Shown: piece by piece, positions 24,475-35,950 of the stretch
Numbering within the stretch: the stretch's first letter is position 1
Layout of the letters: each line of letters begins with the position of its first letter
DNA from: Ilex aquifolium
Lineage: Eukaryota; Streptophyta; Magnoliopsida; Aquifoliales; Aquifoliaceae
NCBI GenBank assembly: GCA_951799425.1
Contig: OX637405.1
Coordinates: forward strand, 25,709,635 to 25,773,634
Length of the DNA: 64,000 nt
Direction: 5' to 3'
Notes under the pieces: model-generated
The model's database searches: none
Seen by the model: the letters and a program-made list of their open reading frames with translations, nothing else
Told to the model about the DNA's origin: nothing
Position numbers and translations under genes: made by a program

Positions 24475-25152
24475 TAGAGGTGTCCATGGATTGGATTGTC
24501 CACGAGTTCTGTTACTCAGTCGAAAACTTGATAGGTCTGATAGTTGGTCCGCTTGAGCCTGAATCTGAACTCAATATCCTTTAGAATGGACTTGGGCCTA
24601 CCCCAAACCCATTATCTGGCCCAAAATCTGGGTCAATAGCCCGCCCGCAAAAAGACCGTTAAAATACTCGCTCGCCCTCCCTCCCAACCCAGTTAAAACA
24701 TGGAAATAAGTCCCTCAATGCTGGAATTCGAAATTTTAGAAATTTAGATATTATAAATGATGTATTCTTTTATTTTTCATGTATTAAATATACACGCTTT
24801 AAAGGGTAGAGTTGTGCAAATGATAAATAAAAGGGTAGGTGCCAACTTAGTTGGAATGTGCTCATTCTATTGTGATGTAGTTACTTCCCTATTTATAAAT
24901 AAAAATTTTCATTATTTATTTTTTGTGTATTTTGACTTTACTTTTAATTCAAAAATGTAATTTATAAAAATATTAAGTTACAAAAAAATTTATTATTTAT
25001 AAATAAAGTTGTATAAAAAACCCATTTAGTAAGCCCATCCAGTGAGTGGCCGGCCCGGCCCGCCAAATAACTCACCTGATTAAGGGCTTGGGCCTACCTT
25101 ACCCAAGCCCAGCCCAAAAAAATTGTACAGGCCCAGCCCATGGACACCCCTA
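24475..25152. mobile_element. Non-autonomous hAT element
   Basis: 678 bp with inverted ends (TAGAGGTGTCCATGG left; complement of right TAGGGGTGTCCATGG) and an exact 8-bp TSD GTCAAGGA at 24467-24474 and 25153-25160. It contains GGCCCAGCCC-like subterminal motifs and an AT-rich middle with no coding capacity. It starts only 19 bp past the 3' LTR of the Tat element. Confidence 0.9.
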
Positions 25153-25160
25153 GTCAAGGA

Positions 25161-25707
25161 CTTGACTACCGTACCACTAAAATTTATTATTTTTGTTGTT
25201 ATTTTTTTAATTTTTGTGAGTATTTTTGTAACAAAAAAAAAATTATCATTTTTCTAGGTATTTTTACCATCGTTATGGTAATTATTTTTATTACTTTTTT
25301 TCGGTTCAAAACAAATTATTACTTTTATGGGTGTTTTTACCACTATTGTCTTACACTAACACAAAAGTGATAAAAGCACTCATAAAAGTGATAAAAACAC
25401 CTACAAAAATAGTAAATATTGATATGGTGGCATTTTTTTTTTCCAAATACGTAGACAACTTCTAAAGTCAATTTTGGCAGGTCTGTATTTTTTGTTTAGA
25501 ACTAAAAACTTGAGCAGAGAAGTTAAATCATCACAAATTACATCTTGAATCAGCCAAATTAACAACCTATTAAGCAAACACAAACACAAAATCCAAAAGA
25601 AACTTTGTGTAGAAAAAAGAAATTATAGAATCGTAGTTCTATTATATTACCCAAAGTGTCTACATGTGACCATATATACAAAACAAGTTTAAATACTCCA
25701 TTTGCAC
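25161..25707. other. AT-rich spacer
   Basis: AT-rich DNA between the hAT MITE and the Harbinger element. It has imperfect repeats of 'AAAAGTGATAAAA' and long T and A runs. No gene or RNA is recognised. Confidence 0.4.
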
Positions 25708-26422
25708 TATGGGGGTGTTTGGCAAAGCTTTGGGGGATAGGATTGGTTTAGATTTTTAATCCAAACTTATCTAATGAAAACCCAATACCCTGGATATAGA
25801 TAGGGTACCAATGAAGTGGTGTAATCTTATACTTGATTTGGGAAGTAATTTGGTATATTATGGGGCCCACGTACAAATCATTGTTTTTGTTGGTCAAATC
25901 TCTTTACTTTCACATTAAATTACAATTTTAACCTTCAATCCTATCCAATCCAAAGTCAATGTTGGCTTTGGAATTTTATTTATGTTGTCCACCTTTATAT
26001 TTCATTTCATTTTTCAGCTGTGTCACCAAGGGGAAACACCAAACATAATTCGGTTTGAATTTTTCCAGAAGTTCACAAATGCGACCACATTAATTTCCTC
26101 ATAACATTGTGCCACATTGTTTTGAAAAAAATAAGAACAACAAAATATAGATTCGATATTACATAAACATATTTCATTAACATACGTAGCCTTAGACAAA
26201 AAGTTAGCAACTGTAAGGCAGCGTATTCAGTTAGTACACGTAACCGATATGTTTATATTCTCTGTTTCCTTGAACTATACATACCAAATGAAGACAACAA
26301 TATAAGGTAAGTATAGTGAAGCTACATGCACACATGTTATTGTGTGTGGCATAAAAACCAAAATGGCTCAACATAATTACCTAGTTAGATACACATATTT
26401 AAATACATACAAATATTCAAAG

Positions 26423-27055
26423 TTACTGACAAAATGAGTTCAGAGCGATTGATAGAAAAAGCCAATCATCGATCACTATAACATCAACTTCTCGGGCAGA
26501 GTTAACCGAGGGTGACGACCCAACACTGTCACTTCCATGCTGGCTTGAACTTACTTCATCTTTCTTGAAAATAACATCGAAATACTGAAAATTCGGACAT
26601 GGTGCTAGATAGTAGTGTGCAGCAAAAACATCTTCCTACATGCAATAACATGCAACCATGTGTTAATGTACTGGATAAAAATGACAAAGTTCAAAAAATT
26701 TCTACCTTAATGTACAGAAGCTACAAACAATGAAATACCTTACTTCCAAGTACTCATTTGCTCCATTTCCGAGTCCTATGACAGCACACTTCTTCAATGG
26801 GTCCCATGAAATACTGCCACAATCAATCATGGCGAAAATAGTGAAGTATTGCCTCTCCCAGAAGAAAATGATTCGCATTAGGTCAGTAAAAGACAAGCCA
26901 AATCCTCGCGAGCGTCATTTAAGTACTCGCAACATATCATCCACCATTATGTGCGTGTAACGGCCCAACGGTGGTAATTTTCCTTTATTCTTGAACTCAA
27001 TTAATGTGTCAATTAGGACGTCTTATTCATCATCCGTAATCATTGGGATCTTCAT
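26423..27055 (-). pseudogene. Myb/SANT-like gene A of the Harbinger element
   Basis: Starts MKIPMITDDE and has in-frame stops after DDE and after DMLRVLK. The readable part (RSRGFGLSFTDLMR, ERQYFTIFAMIDCGSISWDP) has the spaced aromatic residues of plant Myb/SANT-like DNA-binding domains (PF12776 type). A GT donor after NEYLE and an AG acceptor before EDVFAAHYY suggest an intron. The second exon continues PCPNFQYFDVIF and ends with a Ser-rich tail. This family often supplies the DNA-binding partner of Harbinger transposases, so such a role is an inference here. It is clearly different from the second Myb/SANT-like gene at 28027-29084. Confidence 0.6.
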
Positions 27056-27330
27056 TTACAACTACAACCATATAATTTACATATTAATTGGGATATAATG
27101 TGCAAAAGTTACGTGTAATAGTATCATGAAACGAATCACATTTATACATTTTATACGCATTCAACTTTAAAATATATAACAGTTCTACGTACGGACAATA
27201 TAAACTTACTATTATCCATATTCACCAAAATACATAAGATACTAATGTTGGCATACTACATGTACACAAGTCATTACATAGGGTCAAACCATTCAGAAAA
27301 GTTATATGTTGTTATGGTAACAACATAAAA

Positions 27331-27720
27331 TCAACCAATTCTCCCCATTACAGAGTACACAATATGTGTAAGCACGATACCCACAATGAGCATGATTACA
27401 CTTATCATGCACCAAATGAGATCACGGTTGTAAGCGTTTGTTCCTACTGAACGAACAGGTGCTTCATCGATGTTCCTAACACCATCTTGAATTATATTCT
27501 CCAAAGGTGCATGCGGATGGAAAGCCATCGCATTTGGTACATCTACTTCCTACCGCACAGCGTGCATGGCCAATGCAGTTTTCGCCTCGGCATACGAATC
27601 ATAAAATTTGTATAGTGCACCTAGATACCTATTGACACGTGCATGACATTCCACCCATGACTCGTAAATACCAACTTGTCTTCCAACGAATACAACGTAC
27701 CAACGTTGCTTCGTGTTCAT
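27331..27720 (-). pseudogene. Small gene with RNase H1 N-terminal/viroplasmin-like domain plus C-terminal membrane helix
   Basis: The frame opens at ATG 27720. It encodes about 56 residues, then a TAG (27550-27552), and continues in the same frame to a stop at 27331. Residues 6-48 (RWYVVFVGRQVGIY, SWVECHARVNRYLGALYKFY, YAEAKTAL) match the pattern of the RNase H1 hybrid-binding domain, the same fold as the caulimovirus viroplasmin domain (PF01693): aromatic-YVVF-G-R-GIY, SW.EC..V and a final S/Y-x-x-EA. After the stop comes a linker and a strong predicted transmembrane segment (WCMISVIMLIVGIVLTHIVY). No RNase H catalytic domain follows. It lies between the two Myb/SANT-like genes, in the same orientation. 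Its role is unknown; RNA:DNA hybrid or dsRNA binding is inferred from the fold only. Confidence 0.6.
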
Positions 27721-28026
27721 ACCTAATTACACAACATTCATGTAGTTACTCACATATATTTTTCCATTAAGGCACCGGAATGCAAATAATGAACCACCTT
27801 AACATAGCAACATACAATTACAAAGCCACACACCCAAAAAATACCAAAAGTTATTTGTACATAATATGCATATAACATAACCAAGTGTCAAAAGCTGTGT
27901 ACATCAAGCCATATTGTACATGACATTTTTAAGATACATAGCAAAAGATACTAACATAAATCCCCAAAACGTGTTACCAACATGTATTTCCGACAATTCA
28001 GTGTTAAAATTTTCCCACATTTTTTA

Positions 28027-29084
28027 TCAATTTTGTGGTGTGTGCCACAAAATTCCACCAACCCACGCAGTACGTTCATACTCAGGCAAGATAAAGCAGA
28101 TGTCCACATTTACTGGGTCAAAACAAATCTTAAAAAGTGCTGAATATCGATCAACCATTGATATACCATTTATCTTCTCAAATTCGACGTTCACTCTCCT
28201 GCGTGCATCAGCAACATCATGCATGTATCCAACTCGAAGTGCTATAATACCTAACTGCTTACAACTTTCTTGCACATATTCACCAAATACCTTCGAAATG
28301 TCTCCCAAACTTTTTGCAATTGAATCGGAGACATTACCACTAACCTTAGCTTTCTTTTTCTTAGTTGGACATGGGGAGGCAACACTTGGTTCCATTTGAG
28401 GTGGGTGTTCACCTCCCTGTGTTGCACTACTTGACGCCGGTACGTTAGCATGTAAAGGAGTTTGTGCATCCAAGTTCTCTAACTCCCTCATTGACACTTC
28501 AACCTCAGCGTCGCCAACCTTGTCTTCCACATCGAAAGCGTATTCTCCCGTTGCCAGGTCCTTGCAAAATATCATTCCCCAGTCATTGAAGTAAGGTCAT
28601 GACCTATCTCACATTCTTTTTGCATTTCAGTCCTTCTACAACATATGTGGACATTTATTAACAGACTTTAAAAAAAACTAGGTTATTACGTACTAAAATG
28701 AAACCTATTAAAATTTTGGGTGTCGAGTTTCACCTTCAAGTAGTTTGGCCAAATGTCGTCGCCATCAACCATTATCTTATTCTCAATACTATTAAACCTA
28801 AAGTCTGATGTTACCATCATGGTAAACAGGGAGTTGTAATTCTTCTTCCATATTTTCAGCTTGGACTCAATATGGGACAAAGCTCGCAGCTCACAACCTG
28901 GAATTACTACTTTCAAGCTGTTCTCAAGTGCTTGTAAATATCCAAGTCAAAATGTGCCATTTTGGCACTTCCACCCATTAACGCACAATTCCTTTAATGA
29001 CTGTATGAGTTGATTCTCTTCAGTCGTACTCCATGTCCTCCAAACACCTCTCTCTGATTGGGTACTGGCAACTGTATCCGACAT
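28027..29084 (-). pseudogene. Myb/SANT-like gene B of the Harbinger element
   Basis: The ATG at 29084 opens MSDTVAST. The Myb/SANT-like domain (PF12776) follows: VWRTWSTTEENQLIQSLKEL, GWKCQNGTF, a TGA stop, then LGYLQALENSLK, IPGCELRALSHIESKLKIWK and DDIWPNYLK. An intron probably lies between 28720 and 28600. The second exon reads FNDWGMIFCKDLATGEYAFD, then an acidic/Ser region, a basic KKKKAK patch and a helical C terminus (SLGDISKVFGEYVQESCKQL). Proteins of this kind act with PIF/Harbinger transposases in nuclear import and terminal-repeat binding. The in-frame TGA makes this copy defective. Confidence 0.8.
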
Positions 29085-29339
29085 TGTCTACCTCTAGTGC
29101 AAAACACAACAATGATTAATTGCTAAATTGTATGTAAGACTAACTTGCCAGATGAAGGGGTACACACGAACACTACAAATTCCAAACACTTTAATGTGCA
29201 AATACTACATTAAATTGTAACACATTAAGTTCCTCGTCTACAACAACGTCAAACATAATAAAGAAATACAAATTGTAAACAACATCAAATACTAATGTTG
29301 CAATTATGTAGTTTGCCCACGACTACTTCTCCACTCATT

Positions 29340-30675
29340 TTACATTTCCAATGTCATCTGATTGCAAAACAAAGACCATTCAGTAGATGTCTCCACATTG
29401 TCTATGATATTATCCACATGTTCACCATCAACAGGAATTTCTTCGAGCAACTCCTCAAATGGGTCAACACACATTTCATTCCTAATTAAGTTATGTAACA
29501 AACAATAGGCAGCTATGTTGTGGTTATGAGTGCGGACAGGATAGTAGCACGGTGTCCGAAGAATCGCCCATCTATTTTTTAGCAATGCAAAACATCTCTC
29601 AATGCATGTCCTTGCAGTAGAATGACGTAGATTAAACAATTCTTCGGGATTTCAGGGTGCTGCTGAACCAGCCCCAAAATCTTGGATATGATATCACTAA
29701 CCTCGAAATGGTGCTAAAAATCCCTTCCCATTTGTATAACCAACATCAACTAGACAGTACGTGCCTGTGTTTTCTAAGAATATATTGGTTACACGTATCA
29801 AACACATGTAAATGTGATCATACGTACATTGCGTATGTACAAACAAACATAATATGTTAGGTACCATGTGCTACCTTCAAACCATTAGGCCTAGTAACAG
29901 CATCACGCAATATCCTAGAATCGACAGCTGACATTTCCCATTTAGGAAGCACGTAAATGAACTTCATGTTCAGTGCACATACACCAAACACATTTGTTGT
30001 TATTCCACCTCTACGTGTTCTATATCTAGCTTGATAGACAAGAGGTACGCGGGCTAGAACGTAAGTGTCATCTAATGCACCCACACAATTCTACAAAGCC
30101 AAGTGAATAAACAATTTTTTAGACCTTCAGTCAAGAAAATTAAGCTAAAGAAAAGATGCCATGTTAAATGGCATACTAAACAATTGTACAAATGAAAGTT
30201 AAACTGTCCTTACCTTAAATCACTTCCATTTATTGTCTATACTGTTTTCGGGCATAGGATCTAACAACTATAGCAATAACCTACGTAGCCTTAACACTGC
30301 ACTAAGCACATTGTTGAAATGTCTACTAACGGTTTCACCCGAGCGCAAGAAATTGAACTTAACTGGTCTATTTTTGTCGTCATGACCTAAAATACTTAAG
30401 AACATCGCCACCATATCCTTTACACTTACGTGCCTAGTTGGTCTTAACCGCCCCTCATCATGGACCATATTACATAGTACCACAAATGTGTGCCTATCCA
30501 TCCTGAGTTGGCTTATGCACGTCCTGACGATCTCCCCAATGAGACGGTGCAAGTGTTCCATGTCCCATATCATCAACATTATAGACACCACAAGTTTAAA
30601 CACAACTACCATCTCCCAAATAGTCCTATGCATAAAGGTAGGTAACAAACATAATTCATCGGTATGACTGTCCAT
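29340..30675 (-). pseudogene. PIF/Harbinger DDE transposase (DDE_Tnp_4 type), decayed
   Basis: The N-terminal exon 30675-30230 has ISQLRMDRHTFVVLCNM, FLSILGHDDKNRPVKF and RSGETVSRHFNNVL. Stops occur in LRRLLL*LLDP and KWK*F, the latter where Trp is usual. The core follows: NCVGALDDTYVLARV (first catalytic D), RYRTRRGGITTNVFGVC, FIYVLPKWEMSAVDSR (second D), then LVDVGYTNGKGFLAPFRG and RTCIERCFALLKNRWAIL (E). The domain order and DDE motifs are typical of plant PIF/Harbinger transposases. Several stops and a frame change near 29650-29700 make it a pseudogene. The likely translation direction is from the right end of the element inward. Confidence 0.9.
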
Positions 30676-31157
30676 GGTTACCTAATTCAATCAAAACAGA
30701 AATCATCCAATAACGTTGTTATCACCCAACATGTATATCTAAATAACAAAAAAATAGTGCAATGCAAAAAGCGTAATGTGATCCAACTAATACACAGGTA
30801 TATGGTATTCTCATTAGGAAAGATGAAATGTTTAACCTCATAAACCTTATAACCATAAAAATCAATATGTCTAAACATAAGTATAGAAAGTGCCACTACA
30901 CAATACTCTAAATTGTCCAAAATAAATGAGATACCTGAATACTGAGTCAATCCTGAAACCACAAATTCAATACACTATTAAGAAAGTAACAAATGGATTA
31001 CTAAAACTAAACATAGCACACCACCCAAAAAAAAAATTAAATAAATAATCAAAACCACTGTCATTTACACATGATCACTGTGTATGTGTGTGTCTGTCTG
31101 ACTAGAGTTACAAATTAATTTGCTGGTTCTTGTACCTATATGTTGGGCAGTATTTGT

Positions 31158-31672
31158 AAACATACACCTATACACACACACCAAAAAAAACACACACATA
31201 CACCGACAGAGAAAAATCAGACGATACAACTCACAATTAACTGAACATACACCAACACATACACACACACACACATCGACATACAGACAAAAAGTAGGGG
31301 TGAGTATGAAGAATAATATTCTCTGTGTGTGATGGTGTAAGCTCTTGTTTATTGTTTTGTTCCATTCCCTGTGTCTGTAAATGTCGTATGTGTGTCTCTG
31401 TTCATACATAAGGGTGTGTTAAACATACACCCATACACACACAAAACACACACACACTAACAGAGAAAAATTAGACGATACAACTCACAATTAACTGAAC
31501 ATACACCAACACATACACGCACACATCGACATACAGACAAAGGGTAGGGGTGAGTATGAAGAAGAATATTCTCTGTGTGAGATGGTGTAAGCTCTTGTTT
31601 ATTGTTTTGTTCCATTCCCTGTGTCTGTAAATGCCGTATGTGTGTCTCTATTCATACATGAGGGTGTGTTAT
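31158..31672. repeat. Direct tandem duplication of about 250 bp with AC-rich start
   Basis: Two head-to-tail copies (about 31158-31418 and 31420-31672) share AC-rich runs followed by GACGATACAACTCACAATTA, TAGGGGTGAGTATGAAGAA, GATGGTGTAAGCTCTTGTTT and TCCATTCCCTGTGTCTGTAA. They differ by a few bases and by the length of AC tracts. They lie inside the Harbinger element, upstream of the transposase. Confidence 0.9.
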
Positions 31673-31805
31673 TTTTCTCGGTATACAATGTACAGAGAAA
31701 GAGGGAGACATCATGTATACGGATAGAATGAAAAGCTAGCAACAGACCGAGACGACAATCCACTGTGACAGATTCATGGACTGGAGGAGGGAAGCACAAC
31801 GCAAA

Positions 31806-32042
31806 AAAAATATATATATATATATATTTGCCCACATACATAAACACATAACATAGTGATAGACATAGGGGGTGAGATATTGAAGAACCAATAACATAAT
31901 AGAGACAAAATTTCACTTTTTTTGTGATATATATAAATATATATATGTATATATATGGACACAGAGAGAGAGAATTTTTTTTGCAATATATAAATATATA
32001 TGTATATATAAAGACAGAGAGAGACAGAGAGAGAAAGAGAAA
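31806..32042. repeat. TA/GA microsatellite cluster
   Basis: Several short (TA)n and (GA)n runs between the tandem duplication and the right end of the Harbinger element. No coding signal. Confidence 0.8.
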
Positions 32043-32504
32043 GGGGAATACCTTCGGAGGGGGACCAATGGGCGCCGTTAGCGGAAGGAGGGGATCAGGG
32101 TGAAATAGAGACAAAAGGGGGTAAAAACCCTAGGGTGGTTACTGTTGAAGGGCTTTTGTGTAATTACACCACCAATCCTATTCATGGACTTAGATATCCC
32201 AAAGTTTAGGTGGGATAGCTAGAACCGGGTCAGAGGGGATAAGTGGGCTCATTTCATACGGGCCGATTTTTTGAGCCCAACGATTATCCCATTCCATAAC
32301 AAGTGTCCAAAGCTGGGTTTTCTGGGCCCCTGGATAATTTTACCTAATCTAAATTATGTTATCCCCCTATATCCAGCAAACCAAACACACCCTATATATA
32401 TTAAAACTCAAATTATTGTAGGGCTATCATCCCTCACTCTTTAGAAAGAAGAATAGGTTTGTACACAAATCTAGGGGTTGTTTTTTTTTTTGGTTGCCAT
32501 CTAG

Positions 32505-33168
32505 GGGTTATTTGATAACACCACTTAATGTTCAAAATTAAATATCTTAAGCATTTAATGAATTAAACATGTTTGATAATGTAAAACTCATACTACTTAA
32601 TATTTTAAACACTTATTAAAAATAGATTAAAATTATAAGTAGTAAGCCACATACTTATCACTTAATGCTAAAAATGTTAGTCAGTAAAGATTTTATAAAT
32701 TCCTCATAATAGATAAACATATCCTTAATGCATTTTACATTCTTAACTTTTGATTACCCACCATCCGTCACCACCACTACCACCATTGTGCCGCCACCAT
32801 CACCACCACCAATATTATGTTGCCGCCACCGCTACCACCAATATTGTGTCGTCGTACTGCTATTACCATTGTACCGCCACCGCTACCACTATTGTGCCAC
32901 CACCACCATTACCACTACAATTACCATCACCACCACAACTGCCACCACCACCAGGAATAAGGTGGTTTGTGATAAGACGGTTAAAAAGAAGGGTAAAATT
33001 ATAATAATAATAATTTTTAGACTTCAACTTCTTATATTTGTTTAACAGTTTGATTCAATTTAATACTTAAATTTCAGTGGATACCAAACAGTCTACGAAT
33101 TAAAAAATGTAGCATTCAATTTTCAGGATTTAGCTTTTAGTTTTATCAAACACCACCTATTATCATAT
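32505..33168. repeat. MITE-like inverted-ended segment containing CCACCA microsatellite
   Basis: The left end GGGGTTATTTGATAAC and the complement of the right end GGTGGTGTTTGATAAAAC are similar. The interior holds a degenerate (CCACCA/ACCATT)n tract at about 32760-32952 that creates false open frames. No clear TSD, so the superfamily is left open. Confidence 0.45.
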
Positions 33169-34063
33169 TTAAAAAAAAAATTGTGAAAATTGGTCAAAAG
33201 TCCAATCAGATAGTCTTTTAAATCATTAAATCCAAGTATAATACTTTTAAGACATTAAGGACATATCAACTATTCTTTTTTATTCTCTAATTCAATCTAA
33301 CTTAATTCTTTTTTTTAATGACCAGCGTACCTTTTAATGACTTATGTCAAAACTATCCTTACTATTCACCGGTTATATACTTTCTCTATAGTCGTATGTA
33401 TATGTATGAATATATATTAATCGTTCATCATCGACGGGACAACCAATCAATGCGAATGCAACGCCATCATTATAATTTTCGACGACTAAAGATGACTCAA
33501 ATCCATGACCTTAATACCGATGATGAGTTCGTCATCAATTTAGTTTTCCTCAACTTCGATGATGAGACCTACAACGTCCTTCCCAAATATATCGATATCG
33601 CCATGGTTTAATTATGTTTTTTTTTTTTGAAGTAAACATTTTATAGAGTAAACCATAGTTTGAATTGTTTTCAGATACAAGAGCTATTGCATAAGTCAAT
33701 AAATTCAACATTTAAAGTACAGGGTAAACAAGTTGAAGGTTTGTTGGTAAATTTGACAAAAAAATAAATTCGACATTTAAAATAGCTCAATTTTCATTTT
33801 CAATGTTTTAGGTGTATGAAGTTGAACCTTCCTCTCCCCCGTGTTTTGCTTTCTCCATTCTTTGTCTTTATCACGAATGAATTTCGATCTCTCTGTTGAT
33901 AGTATGGAATACTTGTTGCTAAAATGGTACAATGGAAGGTTAAAGCTTTTTCTTGTTACTTCTAAGTTGTTCTGATGCATATTTTGGGACACAAATACAT
34001 GCATCAGGTGCTCCAAGACCATACTTGATAATTATGAACCATCACGAATAATACCTACAAGTG
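33169..34063. other. AT-rich intergenic DNA
   Basis: No gene, RNA or repeat boundary that I can support. Short open frames such as 33318-33611 lack recognisable motifs. Confidence 0.4.
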
Positions 34064-34420
34064 GTGTTTGTTTGGCAGGATTAGTGGTGATTATGTGGGG
34101 GATTGGGCTAAAATAGTCTTGGGGGCCAACATATCCCAGCTGTGGGTATGTAAAATGTTATGGGATATACGTAGTCTTTAAAAAACGCGGCCCGTTGTGT
34201 TTGCAGCCCAATATTCCTTCTGACCCAGATATTTGTAACCCAAGGGGAGTGTGGGATTATTTTTCTTCCAACAGGATTAGTTCAGAATTTACAAAAACAC
34301 CCCTGCACAGTAATTTTCTAGGGTTTTTATTTTTGCTCACTTTCCTCTCTCCCCCTTTCTCTGTCCCTCGTTCTTCGTTTGTTCTTTGTATGTGGAGCAT
34401 ATCTTCTGCTCTCTTTCTTA
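34064..34420 (+). repeat. Harbinger-family terminal region, related to the right end of 25711-32392
   Basis: Starts GTGGTGTTTGTTTGGCAG and shares, in the same order, short blocks with the reverse complement of 32392-32090: CGGCCCGT, CAGCCCA/GAGCCCA, CTTCTGACCC/CCTCTGACCC, GTGGGAT, ACAAAAACACCC/CACAAAAGCCC and CTAGGGTTTTTA. The homologous end of the larger element lies upstream of its transposase, so this is probably the 5' end of a relative. A weak candidate partner end is near 35500-35528. No transposase follows; the next kilobase is C/T-rich. Confidence 0.5.
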
Positions 34421-35950
34421 GCTCTCTTTCTCCCTCTCCCATTTCACACCACTTTCCTCTCTCTTTTGCTACACAGACAACACCTTCACCAGCGCCACCA
34501 CCAACAGCTACCAAGCACCACCAGCACCCAACCACTTTCTTATCTGCCTCTTCATTGCAACGCCACCGCCATCGCGAATGGCACCACTAAATCACCTATG
34601 CTACCTCTAACACCAGCAAACCCCCCCTCTCTCTCTATGTTAGTTATTCTTCCCCTCCCATTTCTCTGTTACACGCACACACAAACCCCTCTCCCTTATC
34701 TCTGTTAAATGCACACACACACAACCCCTAAACCCAAAATCCCCCCTAACCCTCTGTTTTCCCTCCCCAAACCCCCTCAATTTCCTGCCCCCCCCCCCCC
34801 CCCCCCAAAAAATCCCACATCCATCTCTCTGTCTATGTCTCTTTCGTATAACATTATTGAAACCCTCACCAACTCCACCAGCTCCGGTGACCCAACAACT
34901 CTCTATCTCCCTCTTGTAATTGTAATTGTCGGTTGTTTGGATTGGACAATTCATATGATTTTGTGATGAATTGTGTGTTGTACAAAATTCAATTAAAAAT
35001 TTATAAACATTTTTTTGGCTTTGTGTTGTTAAAAACGCAATTTATTAAATCAAAATTTTGTTCAAAACTAAATACCTAATCATCCTCATTTTGAATTGAC
35101 ATCATACCAATCCAAAGTTAGTATATGATTAGATTAGAATTTTTTACAAATGGTGCAATGGTCATTTCACCATCTTTCATCCACACCTGTGAATGGGGCC
35201 CACAAAATAAATGTTTTCCATCCAAAAATGGTATATGATGAAATTCTATTCATTAGGATTGAATAACCCGGATTACTTTGCATTGGGTTAGATTGGATTC
35301 GAATTCAAATTCCATACAACCCAAATCCATCCATGGCGATCCAAAAACCCCCCCACAATGGATTAGCACCACATAGAGCGGAACCTGTACATCCATGAAA
35401 AAATATTCATTACAACGGCAACCAATAGTATCAAAACAAATAAACAAATGGACCCACAAAAATTAGTAATCAACCATGTATGTAAGGAAATAATTATCCA
35501 TCATTCCTCCATATAAACAAACAACTACTCAAGTGGGGTTCTCCATTTCTCGTAATTAACTGAGCCGATAGAGCGCACCCATCAATAACAGAGGGATTTT
35601 CATTAGAATCATTAAAAGCAAGGGAGAAACACTCCAACTCAAACAAACAAGCAGAGTGGAAAAGCACCTAAATCTCTGGGGGAGCACTACCCAAGTAGAA
35701 GTGTTAAATGCAGAACCACAAACACCTGATCCAGAGTAACCACAATAAAACACTCCTTTCATGTATAAAATCAGTGTGCAATTTGATGATTTTGTGCAGC
35801 TTGCAACTTGACTGCCCTTATAGCTTTTACTAAATGTAGATGTTGCTAGTATTATTTTTCAAAGAAGACACGGTTGACTATAATAAGGCGTAAACAATAG
35901 TCACATACGCAAGTAAAAAAAATATTTAAAAAAGCTTGCAAACAATAGAA
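34421..35950. other. C/T-rich and AT-rich intergenic DNA
   Basis: Pyrimidine-rich stretches to about 34860, including a 19-C homopolymer at 34788-34806, then AT-rich DNA up to the tRNA gene. The segment 34931-35345 has weakly inverted ends (TTGTTTGGATTGG and CCAAATCCATCC) and may be another MITE. No gene supported. Confidence 0.4.

Larger units (their letters stand above)
25711..32392 (-). mobile_element. PIF/Harbinger element with four decayed genes
   Basis: The left end GGGGGTGTTTGG and the complement of the right end GGGTGTGTTTGG are inverted. The 6682-bp element is flanked by TAT (25708-25710 and 32393-32395), a 3-bp duplication close to the family's usual TWA. Inside, all on the minus strand, are a PIF/Harbinger DDE transposase, a Myb/SANT-like gene, a small gene with an RNase H1-N/viroplasmin-type domain and a second Myb/SANT-like gene. 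Transposase plus Myb-like protein is the known two-gene layout of the superfamily; the other two genes are extra. The right-hand kilobase holds microsatellites and a tandem duplication. Confidence 0.85.

Noticed and set aside
32728..33045. Thr/Pro-rich frame on the plus strand
   Set aside because: Product of a degenerate CCACCA microsatellite; no domain or splice context.
34195..34966. Ser/Pro/Leu-rich frames with apparent signal-like hydrophobic runs
   Set aside because: Pyrimidine-rich low-complexity DNA; overlapping frames on both strands and no recognisable motif.
34931..35345. Possible additional MITE with TTGTTTGGATTGG-type ends
   Set aside because: End similarity is short and no target-site duplication was found.
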